The position numbers were made by a program, and so were the translations under genes. A DNA stretch of 64,000 nt from Hydrogenophaga sp. BPS33 (GTDB taxonomy: Bacteria > Pseudomonadota > Gammaproteobacteria > Burkholderiales > Burkholderiaceae_C). How positions within the stretch are numbered: the stretch's first letter is position 1; the number at the start of each line of letters is the position of its first letter. Positions 8,683-17,047 of this stretch are shown here, one piece after another. The DNA lies in assembly GCF_009859475.1 (NCBI RefSeq), contig NZ_CP044549.1, positions 1,116,001 to 1,180,000 on the forward strand, given 5' to 3'. Under the pieces are notes generated by a model. That model made no database searches, was not told where the DNA came from, and saw only the letters and a list, made by a program, of their open reading frames with translations.

Positions 8683-9767
8683 TCGCACCGCAGGCGGGCT
8701 TTTCGTCTTCGTACGCGCAGGCCCGCGTGCGTTTCCTTGAAGGTGCAGCGGCGGCCGGCATGGCGATCCGCAGCCACAACCACCCCTTGACCGGCCGCGA
8801 GGGCGAGACCCTCGCGGTGGACGTGGCGCTCGACGGCCCTGCCGATGCCGAGCGCCTGCTGATCGTGAGCAGCGCCTGCCACGGTGTCGAGGGCCATTGC
8901 GGTTCGGGCGTGCAGGTGTTTGCCACGCACGATGCCGAGTGGCGCGAACATGCGCGCGCGGCAGGCGTGGCCGTGCTCTACATACACGCACTCAACCCGT
9001 ACGGCTTTTCCTGGGGACGCCGTACGACACACGAGAACGTCGATCTCAACCGCAACTTCCTGGATTTCACCCAACCCTTGCCGCAGAACCCGGCGTACGC
9101 CGAACTGCACGACCTGTTGCTGCCACCCGAGTGGCCTCCTGGGCCGCAGAGCGTGGCCGGCATCCAGACCTACCTGGCACAACACGGTATCGCACGGTTT
9201 CAGGCCGCGGTCACGCAGGGCCAGTACGCGTTTGCGAGCGGCATGTTCTTTGGCGGCAATGCACCCACCTGGAGCCAGCAGACCTTGCGCGAGGTGTTGC
9301 GCCGCCATGCGCGCCGGGCGCGGCACCTGGCCTGGATCGACCTGCATTCCGGCCTGGGCGAATGCGGTGTGGGTGAACGCATCTTTGCCGGTCGGAACGA
9401 ATCGGCCGCCTTGCAGCGCGCCCGCGCCTGGTGGGGGCAGATCACCTCGGTGTACGACGGCTCGTCGACCTCGGCGCAGCTCAACGGCGCGATGTGGAAC
9501 GTCGTCTACGAGGAATGCCCACAGGCGCAGTACACCGGCATCGCACTCGAGTTCGGCACGGTACCCATCACCGAACTCATCGACGCGCTGCGCGCCGACA
9601 CCTGGCTGGTCCAGCATCCGCAGGCCCCATCGGCCTTGCAGGAAACGATCCGGCAGCAGGTGCGGGCGGCCGCATACGTCGATGACGGTGCGTGGAAGGC
9701 GCAGATCGTCGTCCAGTCCCGTCAGGCCATGTTCCAGGCGGTGGAAGGGCTGGCCGCTTCGCGCTGA
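8679..9767 (+). CDS. M14-like metallopeptidase (DUF2817 family)
   Basis: A 362-residue protein of the DUF2817/M14 carboxypeptidase-like family. Zinc ligands are expected in CHGVEGHCGS (His and Glu near residues 67-70) and in WIDLHSGLG near residue 223; NVDLNRNFLDF and a late IALEFGT with the probable catalytic Glu are also present. It starts at GTG 8679, overlapping the stop of the M20 gene by four bases, so the two are translationally coupled and may process related substrates. No signal peptide is seen. Peptide cleavage is inferred from the family. Confidence 0.85.
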   Translation: MIAPQAGFSSSYAQARVRFLEGAAAAGMAIRSHNHPLTGREGETLAVDVALDGPADAERLLIVSSACHGVEGHCGSGVQVFATHDAEWREHARAAGVAVLYIHALNPYGFSWGRRTTHENVDLNRNFLDFTQPLPQNPAYAELHDLLLPPEWPPGPQSVAGIQTYLAQHGIARFQAAVTQGQYAFASGMFFGGNAPTWSQQTLREVLRRHARRARHLAWIDLHSGLGECGVGERIFAGRNESAALQRARAWWGQITSVYDGSSTSAQLNGAMWNVVYEECPQAQYTGIALEFGTVPITELIDALRADTWLVQHPQAPSALQETIRQQVRAAAYVDDGAWKAQIVVQSRQAMFQAVEGLAASR

Positions 9768-9797
9768 CCCATTCGCGCGGACCTTCAGGGTTGGCGT

Positions 9798-11783
9798 TCA
9801 GAAATGGATGCCCCGCATCATCTGCTGCATCGCCACTGCTTCCGGTGAGAGCTGCGACTTGGCGCCTTTCTCCCCCTTGGCCGCCGAAGAGTCGGGGAAC
9901 ATGCGAAAGCTCGTGTTCATCACGATCTGCGCCACGCGCGGCACCAGCGCGTGCATCACCTGCCCGGTGATGCCCAGGCGCGTGGCGATGCGCACCGGCT
10001 TGAAGATGCAGGCCTGCGCGATCATGTCGGCCGCCTCTTCGGGCGCCAGCGTGGGCACGTTCTTGTAAATCTGGGTCGGCGCGATCATGGGCGTGCGCAC
10101 CAGCGGCATGTTGATGGTGGTGAAGGTGATTCCCTGGTCGGCGAACTCGCTGGAGGCGCAACGCGTCCACGCGTCCAGCGCCGACTTGCTGGCCACGTAG
10201 GCCGAGAAGCGCGGGGCGTTGGTGAGCACGCCGATGGAGCTGATGTTCACCACATGGCCTTTGCGCTTGGCCACCATGCCGGGCAGAAAACCCATGGTCA
10301 CGCGCAGGCAGCCGAAATAGTTGAGCTGCATGGTGCGCTCGAAGTCGTGGAAGCGGTCGTAGCTGCCCTCGATGGCGCGCCGGATCGAGCGGCCGGCGTT
10401 GTTGATGAGGAAGTCCACGCCACCGTGGTTCTGGATCAGCAGTTGTACGAAGCGGTCGGCATCGGCCATGTCGGCGATGTCGGCCGGGTAGGCGATGAAC
10501 TGGTAGCCCTTGTCCTTCGCCTCCTTGCAGGCCTCGTCCAGCTTGTCCTGGTCGCGTCCGCAGATGATGGTGACCGCCCCGGCCTCGGCGAATTTGTGCG
10601 CCGCTGCCAGGCCGATGCCCGAACTGCCACCGGTGACCAGCACCACCTTGCCACCTACCGTGCCCTTGAGGCTGCGGTCGATGTGCAGGTCGGGGTCGAG
10701 GTGGCGTTCCCAGTAGTCCCACAGGCGCCAGGCATAGTCCTTGAAGTTGGGGCAGGCGATGTCGCTGCCCTTGAGGGCGGCCAGCGTGTCCCGGCAATCG
10801 AAGCGCGTGGGGTAGTTGACGAAGGTCATCATGTCCTCGGGCAGGCCGAGGTCTTGCATCACCGCCTTGTAGACGCGGCGCACCGGCGCGAGCGCCATCA
10901 GTCCCTTCTTCACGCTCTTGGGGATGAAGCCCATGAGCGCCGCGTTCACGAACAGGTTCATCTTCGGCGCGTGCGCGGCCTTGCTCAGGATGTCGAGCAC
11001 GTCGCCCACACGGTAACCCATCGGGTCCACGAGGTGGAAGCACGACCCGCCGCCACGTTTCTGATGGCTGATGTGGTCGAGCGCGTCGACCACGAAGTCC
11101 ACCGGCACGATGTTGATGCGCCCGCCTTCCAGACCCACGCTCGGCATCCACGGTGGCAGGATCTGGCGCATGCGCTGGATCAGCTTGAAGAAGTAGTAGG
11201 GGCCGTCGATCTTGTCCATCTCACCGGTGCGCGAGTCGCCGACCACGGCGGCCGGGCGGTACACCGTCCAGGGCACCTTGCATTCCTGGCGCACGATCTT
11301 TTCGCTCTCGTGCTTGGTCATGAAGTAGGGGTGGTCGATGTTCTCGGCCTCGTCGAACATGTCCTCGCGGAACACGCCTTCGTACAGGCCCGCGGCCGCG
11401 ATCGACGACACGTGGTGGAAATGCCCGGCCCCGATGGCCTTGGCGAACTCCACCGTGTTGCGCGTGCCGTCCACGTTCACCGCGATCTGGCTGTCTGCAT
11501 CCGCTTCGAGGTCGTACACCGCAGCGAGGTGGTAGAAGTGGTCGATCGTGCCCTTGAGCGCCTTCACCTCGTCGACCGATACACCGAGCTTCTTCGACGT
11601 CAGGTCGCCAAACACCGGTACCGCGCGCGATGCGCCCACGCCCCAGTACGCGCGCAAGTCCGCCACCTTGCCCTCGCTCTCCTGGCGAATGAGGAAGTGC
11701 ACCACCGATCCTTTGCGTTGCAGCAGCTTGGCCACCAGACGTTTGCCAATGAAGCCGGTGGCACCGGTGACGAAGTACTGCAT
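9798..11783 (-). CDS. Two-domain fatty acyl-CoA reductase (alcohol-forming type)
   Basis: A 661-residue fusion of two Rossmann dehydrogenases. The N-terminal half is an extended SDR (GATGFIGKRL, HVSSIAAAGLYEG, an active-site Tyr and Lys in YFMTKHES). The C-terminal half is a classical SDR (TGGSSGIGLAAA, NNAGRS, catalytic SAYVASKSALDAW). Architecture, length and many blocks match the Marinobacter bifunctional reductase (Maqu_2507 type), which reduces acyl-CoA to aldehyde and then to fatty alcohol with NADPH. The SD CAGGAG supports the start. Together with WS/DGAT it would make wax esters. Some homologues are annotated only as SDR. Confidence 0.88.
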   Translation of the reverse strand: MQYFVTGATGFIGKRLVAKLLQRKGSVVHFLIRQESEGKVADLRAYWGVGASRAVPVFGDLTSKKLGVSVDEVKALKGTIDHFYHLAAVYDLEADADSQIAVNVDGTRNTVEFAKAIGAGHFHHVSSIAAAGLYEGVFREDMFDEAENIDHPYFMTKHESEKIVRQECKVPWTVYRPAAVVGDSRTGEMDKIDGPYYFFKLIQRMRQILPPWMPSVGLEGGRINIVPVDFVVDALDHISHQKRGGGSCFHLVDPMGYRVGDVLDILSKAAHAPKMNLFVNAALMGFIPKSVKKGLMALAPVRRVYKAVMQDLGLPEDMMTFVNYPTRFDCRDTLAALKGSDIACPNFKDYAWRLWDYWERHLDPDLHIDRSLKGTVGGKVVLVTGGSSGIGLAAAHKFAEAGAVTIICGRDQDKLDEACKEAKDKGYQFIAYPADIADMADADRFVQLLIQNHGGVDFLINNAGRSIRRAIEGSYDRFHDFERTMQLNYFGCLRVTMGFLPGMVAKRKGHVVNISSIGVLTNAPRFSAYVASKSALDAWTRCASSEFADQGITFTTINMPLVRTPMIAPTQIYKNVPTLAPEEAADMIAQACIFKPVRIATRLGITGQVMHALVPRVAQIVMNTSFRMFPDSSAAKGEKGAKSQLSPEAVAMQQMMRGIHF

Positions 11784-12035
11784 GAACGAACTCCTGAGAA
11801 TGGAAGAGGAAAGGTGAATCGGAAGGCCCAAGGCGTTCGGCATTCTTGACCAGGAAGTAGCCCCTCGCATTCCGCAAAAACCCGCGTGAGCCACCGCCGA
11901 CACCGGGGGAGGTTTAGTCGTGCGCCCCTACACAGTCCAGGCGCACCGCCCGTAAAGTGCCCAGACGCTGTGGCGCCCCCCTCTGCCACCGACCCCTTCT
12001 CTCCTCTCCATTCCACCCTTTCCAGGAGCATGTCC

Positions 12036-12569
12036 ATGGTCAAGAAAATCCAGAAAAACAGCAACGAAAAAGGCGCCGCCGCTGGCTTCAACTCTCCGCT
12101 GTCGGGCGCGATCAAGGAGTCTGCGCAGCAGATCTGGCTGGCCGGCCTGGGCGCATTTGCAAAGGCGCAGGAGGAAGGTGGCAAGGCGTTCGATTCGCTG
12201 GTCAAGGAAGGGCTCACGATCCAGCGCAAGACGCAAGCCGTGGCCGAAGAGCGCATCACCGAGGCCACCAGCCGCGTGAGCAGCATGGCCACCGACATCT
12301 CCTCCAAGGCGCAAGGCCAGTGGGACAAGCTGGAGAACATCTTCGAAGAGCGTGTGGCCAAGGCCTTGAACAAGTTGGGCGTACCGTCCGCGCGCGATGT
12401 GAACGCACTCATCGAACGCATCGACGCGCTCCAACAGCAGGTGCAAAACCTCGGCGGCAAGGCACCTGCCAAAGCACCCACCAAAACCGCAGCCAAGAGA
12501 GCAGCCAAGACCGCGCCCAGGAAGGCCGCGCCCGCGAAGAAAGCCGCGCCGCGCAAGACCAGCCGGTGA
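12036..12569 (+). CDS. Phasin-family PHA granule-associated protein
   Basis: A 177-residue phasin of the PhaF/PhaI type, which coats polyhydroxyalkanoate granules. Residues 20-130 form the amphipathic helical phasin domain (IWLAGLGAFAKAQEEGGKAF, EERVAKALNKLGVPSARDV). Residues 135-177 form a histone-like Lys/Ala/Pro tail of repeated KAPAK and AAKRA units, which in related proteins binds DNA. The second ATG (12036) sits seven bases from AGGAG and is the better start; an ATG two codons upstream is too close to it. A strong terminator follows, so it is probably monocistronic. Confidence 0.92.
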   Translation: MVKKIQKNSNEKGAAAGFNSPLSGAIKESAQQIWLAGLGAFAKAQEEGGKAFDSLVKEGLTIQRKTQAVAEERITEATSRVSSMATDISSKAQGQWDKLENIFEERVAKALNKLGVPSARDVNALIERIDALQQQVQNLGGKAPAKAPTKTAAKRAAKTAPRKAAPAKKAAPRKTSR

Positions 12570-12600
12570 CGCCGGTGCCCAACGGCGCAACACCACACAC

Positions 12601-12624
12601 AGGGGCGCATGACGCCCCTTTTTT
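12601..12624 (+). terminator. Intrinsic terminator after phasin gene
   Basis: AGGGGCG, loop CATGA, CGCCCCT, followed by six T residues: a textbook rho-independent terminator 32 bp after the phasin stop. Confidence 0.92.
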
Positions 12625-12687
12625 GCGCCCGCCGCGCATGCTGCAACGCAGCAAGACTGCAGCATTCACCGATCTACACTCAAACGC

Positions 12688-13926
12688 ATGACGCCGCCTC
12701 GCACCGCCCGCCACCGCAACGCCGCACAGAAGGCACGCCGTCCCCGCATCGCGTTGGCGCTGGCCGGTGGTGGTCCCCTGGGGGCCATCTACGAGATCGG
12801 TGCGCTCTGCGCGCTGGACGAAGGACTGCACGGACTGGACCTCAATGCCTGCGAGCACTATGTCGGTGTGTCCGCTGGCGGCTTCATTGCAGCCGGGCTG
12901 GCCAACGGCATCCGCCCGCGCCAACTGTGCGAAGCCTTCATCGAAGACCACCTGGGCGACGACAACTTCGACCCCTCGTGGCTGCTCAAGCCGGCTTGGG
13001 GCGAATTCGGCGATCGGCTGCAACGCCTGCCGCGCCTGATCGGCGGAGCGCTGTGGGCATGGGGCGCCAGAGGCAAGAGCTTCACCTCGGCATTCGAGCG
13101 CGTGGGTGCGGCGCTGCCCACGGGTGTGCTCGACAACGAAGGCATCCACCAGCAGATCGCGCGCCTGTTCAGCCAACCCGGGCGCAGCAATCACTTCCGC
13201 GAGTTGCGCGCGCGCCTGACACTGGTGGCGACGCAGCTCGACACAGGTGAAGCCGCTCCTTTTGGCCGGCCCGGTTGGGACCACGTGCCGATTTCGCGCG
13301 CCATTCAGGCCAGCGCGGCCTTGCCCGGCCTGTTTCCGCCAGTAGAAATCGGCGGGCAGCACTATGTGGACGGAGCGCTGAAGAAAACCTTGCACGCCAC
13401 CGTGGCGCTGGACGAAGGCACCGACCTGCTGCTGTGCTTGAACCCGCTGGTGCCCTTTCACACCAACCCGAGCCTGCACGATGGCCGCCGCATTCCTTCG
13501 TTGGTCGAAGGCGGTTTGCCGGCGGTGATGAGCCAGACCTTCCGCTCGATGATCCATTCGCGCCTGGCGCTGGGCCTCAAGCACTACGAACGCGCGTACC
13601 CCGAGACCGACGTCGTGCTGATCGAGCCCGACCAGCGCGACGCCACGCTGTTTTTTGCCAACACCTTCAGCTACCGCCAACGCCGCGAGATCGCGGAGCA
13701 CGCCTACCAGCAGACGCGCCGCATGCTGCTCGAGCGCCAGGCCGAACTGGCGCCGCGCTTCGCGCGCCACGGCGTGGCGTTGAACCTGCGCGTGCTGCGC
13801 GACCCCGAGCGCCATCTTCTGCAGCGCGAACCCCTCACGCGCAACGCGGTGGGCGCGCGGCTGCACGCCACGCTCGACCAGTTGCAGCGGCACCTGGACC
13901 ACCAGGCCGCACTCGGCCCCCGCTGA
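12688..13926 (+). CDS. Patatin-like phospholipase
   Basis: A 412-residue cytosolic patatin-family acylhydrolase with a Ser-Asp dyad. The oxyanion segment is LAGGGPLGAIYEIG near residues 28-41, the nucleophile elbow is GVSAGG (Ser near residue 57), and the catalytic Asp is in YVDGALKK. No signal peptide or membrane segment is seen. Substrates are probably phospholipids or neutral lipid esters. A TetR gene follows after 11 bp and may regulate it. Release of fatty acids fits the acyl-CoA genes nearby. It is unrelated in architecture to the secreted patatin at 45.5-47.9 kb. Confidence 0.88.
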   Translation: MTPPRTARHRNAAQKARRPRIALALAGGGPLGAIYEIGALCALDEGLHGLDLNACEHYVGVSAGGFIAAGLANGIRPRQLCEAFIEDHLGDDNFDPSWLLKPAWGEFGDRLQRLPRLIGGALWAWGARGKSFTSAFERVGAALPTGVLDNEGIHQQIARLFSQPGRSNHFRELRARLTLVATQLDTGEAAPFGRPGWDHVPISRAIQASAALPGLFPPVEIGGQHYVDGALKKTLHATVALDEGTDLLLCLNPLVPFHTNPSLHDGRRIPSLVEGGLPAVMSQTFRSMIHSRLALGLKHYERAYPETDVVLIEPDQRDATLFFANTFSYRQRREIAEHAYQQTRRMLLERQAELAPRFARHGVALNLRVLRDPERHLLQREPLTRNAVGARLHATLDQLQRHLDHQAALGPR

Positions 13927-13937
13927 CGACCGCCGCC

Positions 13938-14597
13938 ATGACCAAAAAGGCCCCGCGGCGCACCGCCGAGCGCATCCTGGAAGTGACGCTGGAGCTGTTC
14001 AACCGCTTCGGTGAACCCAACGTCTCCACCACCCTGATCTCGGCCGAGCTGGGCATCAGTCCGGGCAACCTCTACTACCACTACCCCGCCAAGGACGAAT
14101 TGATCAACTCGCTGTTCGCGCGCTACGAGCGCGCGCTGGGCGAGTTGCTGAGCGCCAGCGACGGCGTGCGCAATGTGGAGGACGCGTGGTTCTTCCTGCA
14201 CTCCTTGTTCGAGCGCATCTGGGAGTACCGCTTTCTCTACCGCGATCTCAACGATCTGCTGTCGAAGAACCGCTTGCTGGAGACGCACTTTCAGGCCGTG
14301 CTGAAGAACAAGTCGCGCGCGATCCGGCAGATGCTGGACAGCATGAGCCGCCACAGCGCGGTGCGCATCGACGCGCGCGAAACCGAACCCACCGCCACCA
14401 GCATGGTCGTGGTGCTCACCTATTGGCTGAGCTTCGAGTACGTGCGCGATCCGCGGCACGCGCTCGAACCCGACAACGCTCAACAAGCGCTGCTGCGCGG
14501 CGCCAGCCATGTGCTCAACCTGCTGGCCCCTTACCTCGAAACCTCGCAAAGGCAGCATCTGATGACGCTCACCAGCGCCTACGGCTCTCCCACCTGA
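13938..14597 (+). CDS. TetR-family transcriptional regulator
   Basis: A 219-residue TetR repressor. The DNA-binding domain occupies residues 8-55, with AERILEVTLELFNRFGEPNV leading into the helix-turn-helix ISAELGISPGNLYYHYPAKD. The C-terminal ligand domain contains WEYRFLYRDLNDLL, typical of the TetR C-terminal group often found by lipid-metabolism genes. It starts 11 bp after the patatin gene and probably shares its transcript. The ligand may be an acyl compound, but this is inference from context. Confidence 0.88.
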   Translation: MTKKAPRRTAERILEVTLELFNRFGEPNVSTTLISAELGISPGNLYYHYPAKDELINSLFARYERALGELLSASDGVRNVEDAWFFLHSLFERIWEYRFLYRDLNDLLSKNRLLETHFQAVLKNKSRAIRQMLDSMSRHSAVRIDARETEPTATSMVVVLTYWLSFEYVRDPRHALEPDNAQQALLRGASHVLNLLAPYLETSQRQHLMTLTSAYGSPT

Positions 14598-14619
14598 TCC
14601 AATCCGCGAGAGCCACGCC

Positions 14620-15396
14620 ATGGCCCCTTGGACTGCATCCTCTCTGACCGGGCCGCAAGACCGGATGGACGTCGGGCAACTGCAGCGTCTCTGGAGCCAC
14701 CTGCACCGCGGCGACGCGGAACCTTGGCCTGAAGCGCCCGAACTGCAGAACGCCTGGCTGGCCTTTCACAACGGCGATTTCCAGCGTGCAACCGAAACCG
14801 GCCTGGGCCTGGGCGACGCCGGCATGAACGTCGCCAACAAAGCCACCAGCATCTACGCCAACTACCTGGAGCCGCGCGAACAACATCGCCACGATCTGCT
14901 GCTCGCCGCTGCCGCGCGGGCCGAAGACTTCCAGCGGCGGCAACCGGAAAACCCCGGTGCCTGGTTCTGGCAGGCCTATCCGCTGGCCCGCCACATCCAG
15001 AGCATCAGCGTGGCCAAGGCCCTCACGCAAGGCCTGGGGTCTCGTGTGAAGACCGCGCTGGAGGCCGCCATCGAGCGTTGTCCGCAACACGCCGACGCGC
15101 ACCTGGCGCTGGGCACCTTCCACGCCGAAGTGATCAACAAGGTGGGGGCCGTCGTGGGACGCATGACCTACGGTGCCAACAAGGCCGAAGGGCTGGCGAT
15201 GTACCGGCAGGCGTTGGCGCTCAACCCCGACGCCATCACCACCTTGACCGAGTACGCCAACGGTTTGATCATGCTCGAAGGACTGGAGGCCCTGTCCGAA
15301 GCAAACCGCCTGCTCGACCGCGTGGCCACGATCGAGCCGCTGGACGAGGCCGAGCGCCTGTACGCAGCGTCGGCGCGCGCAGTGTTGGAAGGATGA
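14620..15396 (+). CDS. TPR-like hypothetical protein
   Basis: A 258-residue protein with no catalytic motif that I recognise. It is mostly helical, and its second half has tetratricopeptide-like helix pairs: ALEAAIERCPQHADAHLALG, then GLAMYRQALALNPDAITTL, then EANRLLDRVATIEPLDEA. No signal peptide is seen. It lies 22 bp after the TetR gene and 60 bp before argB. A scaffold or adaptor role is the usual inference for TPR proteins; the partner is unknown. Confidence 0.7.
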   Translation: MAPWTASSLTGPQDRMDVGQLQRLWSHLHRGDAEPWPEAPELQNAWLAFHNGDFQRATETGLGLGDAGMNVANKATSIYANYLEPREQHRHDLLLAAAARAEDFQRRQPENPGAWFWQAYPLARHIQSISVAKALTQGLGSRVKTALEAAIERCPQHADAHLALGTFHAEVINKVGAVVGRMTYGANKAEGLAMYRQALALNPDAITTLTEYANGLIMLEGLEALSEANRLLDRVATIEPLDEAERLYAASARAVLEG

Positions 15397-15456
15397 GGAG
15401 GCCGCGGACGGCCACCCTACAATTTCCTTTCCATTCGCTTCACGCCGCCCGATCAC

Positions 15457-16353
15457 ATGACCACGCCCGCCGACATTTCCTCCATCGCTCCCCGAGACAA
15501 AGCCGAGATCCTTGCGCAGGCGCTGCCCTACATCCGCAAGTTCCACGGCAAGACCATGGTCATCAAATACGGCGGCAACGCCATGACCGATCCCGCGCTA
15601 CAGCAGGACTTCGCCGAAGACGTGGTGCTGCTCAAGCTGGTGGGCATCAACCCGGTGGTGGTGCATGGAGGCGGGCCTCAGATCGAGACCCTGCTCAAGC
15701 GCCTGGGCAAGCAAGGCCAGTTCATCCAGGGCATGCGCGTGACCGACCCTGAAACCATGGAAGTGGTGGAATGGGTGCTCGCGGGCGAGGTGCAGCAGGA
15801 CATCGTGGGCCTGATCAACCAGGCCGGCGGCAAGGCCGTGGGCCTGACCGGGCGCGACGGCGCCATGATCCGCGCGCGCAAGCTGCGCATGACCGACCAA
15901 AAGGACCCGAACCTGGAACACGACGTGGGCCAGGTCGGTGACATCGTGAGCATCGATCCCGCCGTGGTGAAAGCCCTGCAGGATGATCAGTTCATTCCCG
16001 TCGTCAGTCCGATCGGCTTCGGCGAACATAACGAAAGCTACAACATCAATGCCGACGTGGTCGCCGCCAGGCTGGCCACGGTGCTGCAGGCCGAGAAATT
16101 GCTCATGCTCACCAACATCCGCGGCGTGCTCGACAAGGACATGCAACTGCTGACCGAACTGACGCCGCAGCGCATCGATGAACTGGTGCAAGACGGCACC
16201 ATCTCCGGCGGCATGATCCCCAAAATCGCGGGTGCACTGGACGCGGCCAAGAGCGGCGTCAATGCGGTACACATCATCGACGGACGCGTGCCGCACGCAC
16301 TGCTGCTCGAAGTGCTCGGCAACGAGCCCTTCGGCACCATGATCAAGTCCTGA
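15457..16353 (+). CDS. argB: Acetylglutamate kinase
   Basis: Phosphorylates N-acetyl-L-glutamate in arginine biosynthesis. The 298 residues are normal for ArgB. Motifs include VIKYGGNAM near residue 36 (phosphate binding), VVHGGGPQI near residue 68, the substrate-binding region [10 protein letters not shown], and [10 protein letters not shown] in the C-terminal nucleotide lobe. The stop is one base from the GTG start of the response regulator gene. In many Comamonadaceae slmA directly follows argB; here a two-component system separates them. Confidence 0.96.
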   Translation: MTTPADISSIAPRDKAEILAQALPYIRKFHGKTMVIKYGGNAMTDPALQQDFAEDVVLLKLVGINPVVVHGGGPQIETLLKRLGKQGQFIQGMRVTDPETMEVVEWVLAGEVQQDIVGLINQAGGKAVGLTGRDGAMIRARKLRMTDQKDPNLEHDVGQVGDIVSIDPAVVKALQDDQFIPVVSPIGFGEHNESYNINADVVAARLATVLQAEKLLMLTNIRGVLDKDMQLLTELTPQRIDELVQDGTISGGMIPKIAGALDAAKSGVNAVHIIDGRVPHALLLEVLGNEPFGTMIKS

Positions 16354-16354
16354 A

Positions 16355-17047
16355 GTGCGGTTGCTGCTGGTCGAAGACGATCTGATGGTGGCCAGCGGCA
16401 TCAAGCTGGGGTTGGCCAACGCCGGCTACACCGTGGATTGGGTCGGCAGCGCCGAGCGCGCGCTGCAAGCCCTGGAGAGCGACACTTTCGATCTCGCCAT
16501 CGTGGACATCGGCCTGCCCAAGATGGACGGCCTGGCGCTCACCCGTCAACTGCGCGCCAATGGATCGAAGATGCCCGTGTTGATCCTGACCGCGCGCGAC
16601 GCGCTTCACGACCGGGTGCAGGGGCTGGACATCGGCGCCGACGACTACATGGTCAAACCCTTCGAGCTGCCCGAGCTGTTGGCCCGCATGCGCGCGCTGT
16701 TGCGGCGCTCGCAGGCGGCCACGTCGGCGGTGCTGGGCTTCGGCCCGCTGGAGATGGACACCGCCAGCCGCCGTGTCACCTTGTCGGGCCAGACCATCGA
16801 GCTGGGTCCGCGCGAATGGACGGTGCTCGAATACCTGCTGATGCACGTGCCCAAGCCCGCCGCCAAAGACAAGCTGCTGCAGGTGCTCACCGGCTGGGAC
16901 AAGGAGATCACGCCCAACGCGATCGAGGTCTACGTCTCGCGTCTGCGCGCCAAGCTCGAACCGTCTGGCATCAGCCTTCGCGCGATTCGGGGTTTTGGCT
17001 ACCGTCTTGAACTGAACGAAGCGCCGGGGCATGCCGCTGCGCTTTGA
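16355..17047 (+). CDS. OmpR/PhoB-family response regulator
   Basis: A 230-residue response regulator. The receiver domain (1-115) has the acidic pocket VEDD, phosphoacceptor Asp51 in IVDIGLPKMDG and the conserved Lys in YMVKPFE. The C-terminal winged helix (about 128-222) has LGPREWTVLEYLL and the recognition helix NAIEVYVSRLRAKLE. It starts with GTG immediately after the argB stop and overlaps the kinase gene by 17 bp. Similarity to the TctD/QseB group suggests control of transport or metabolic genes; targets are not visible. Confidence 0.92.
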   Translation: MRLLLVEDDLMVASGIKLGLANAGYTVDWVGSAERALQALESDTFDLAIVDIGLPKMDGLALTRQLRANGSKMPVLILTARDALHDRVQGLDIGADDYMVKPFELPELLARMRALLRRSQAATSAVLGFGPLEMDTASRRVTLSGQTIELGPREWTVLEYLLMHVPKPAAKDKLLQVLTGWDKEITPNAIEVYVSRLRAKLEPSGISLRAIRGFGYRLELNEAPGHAAAL

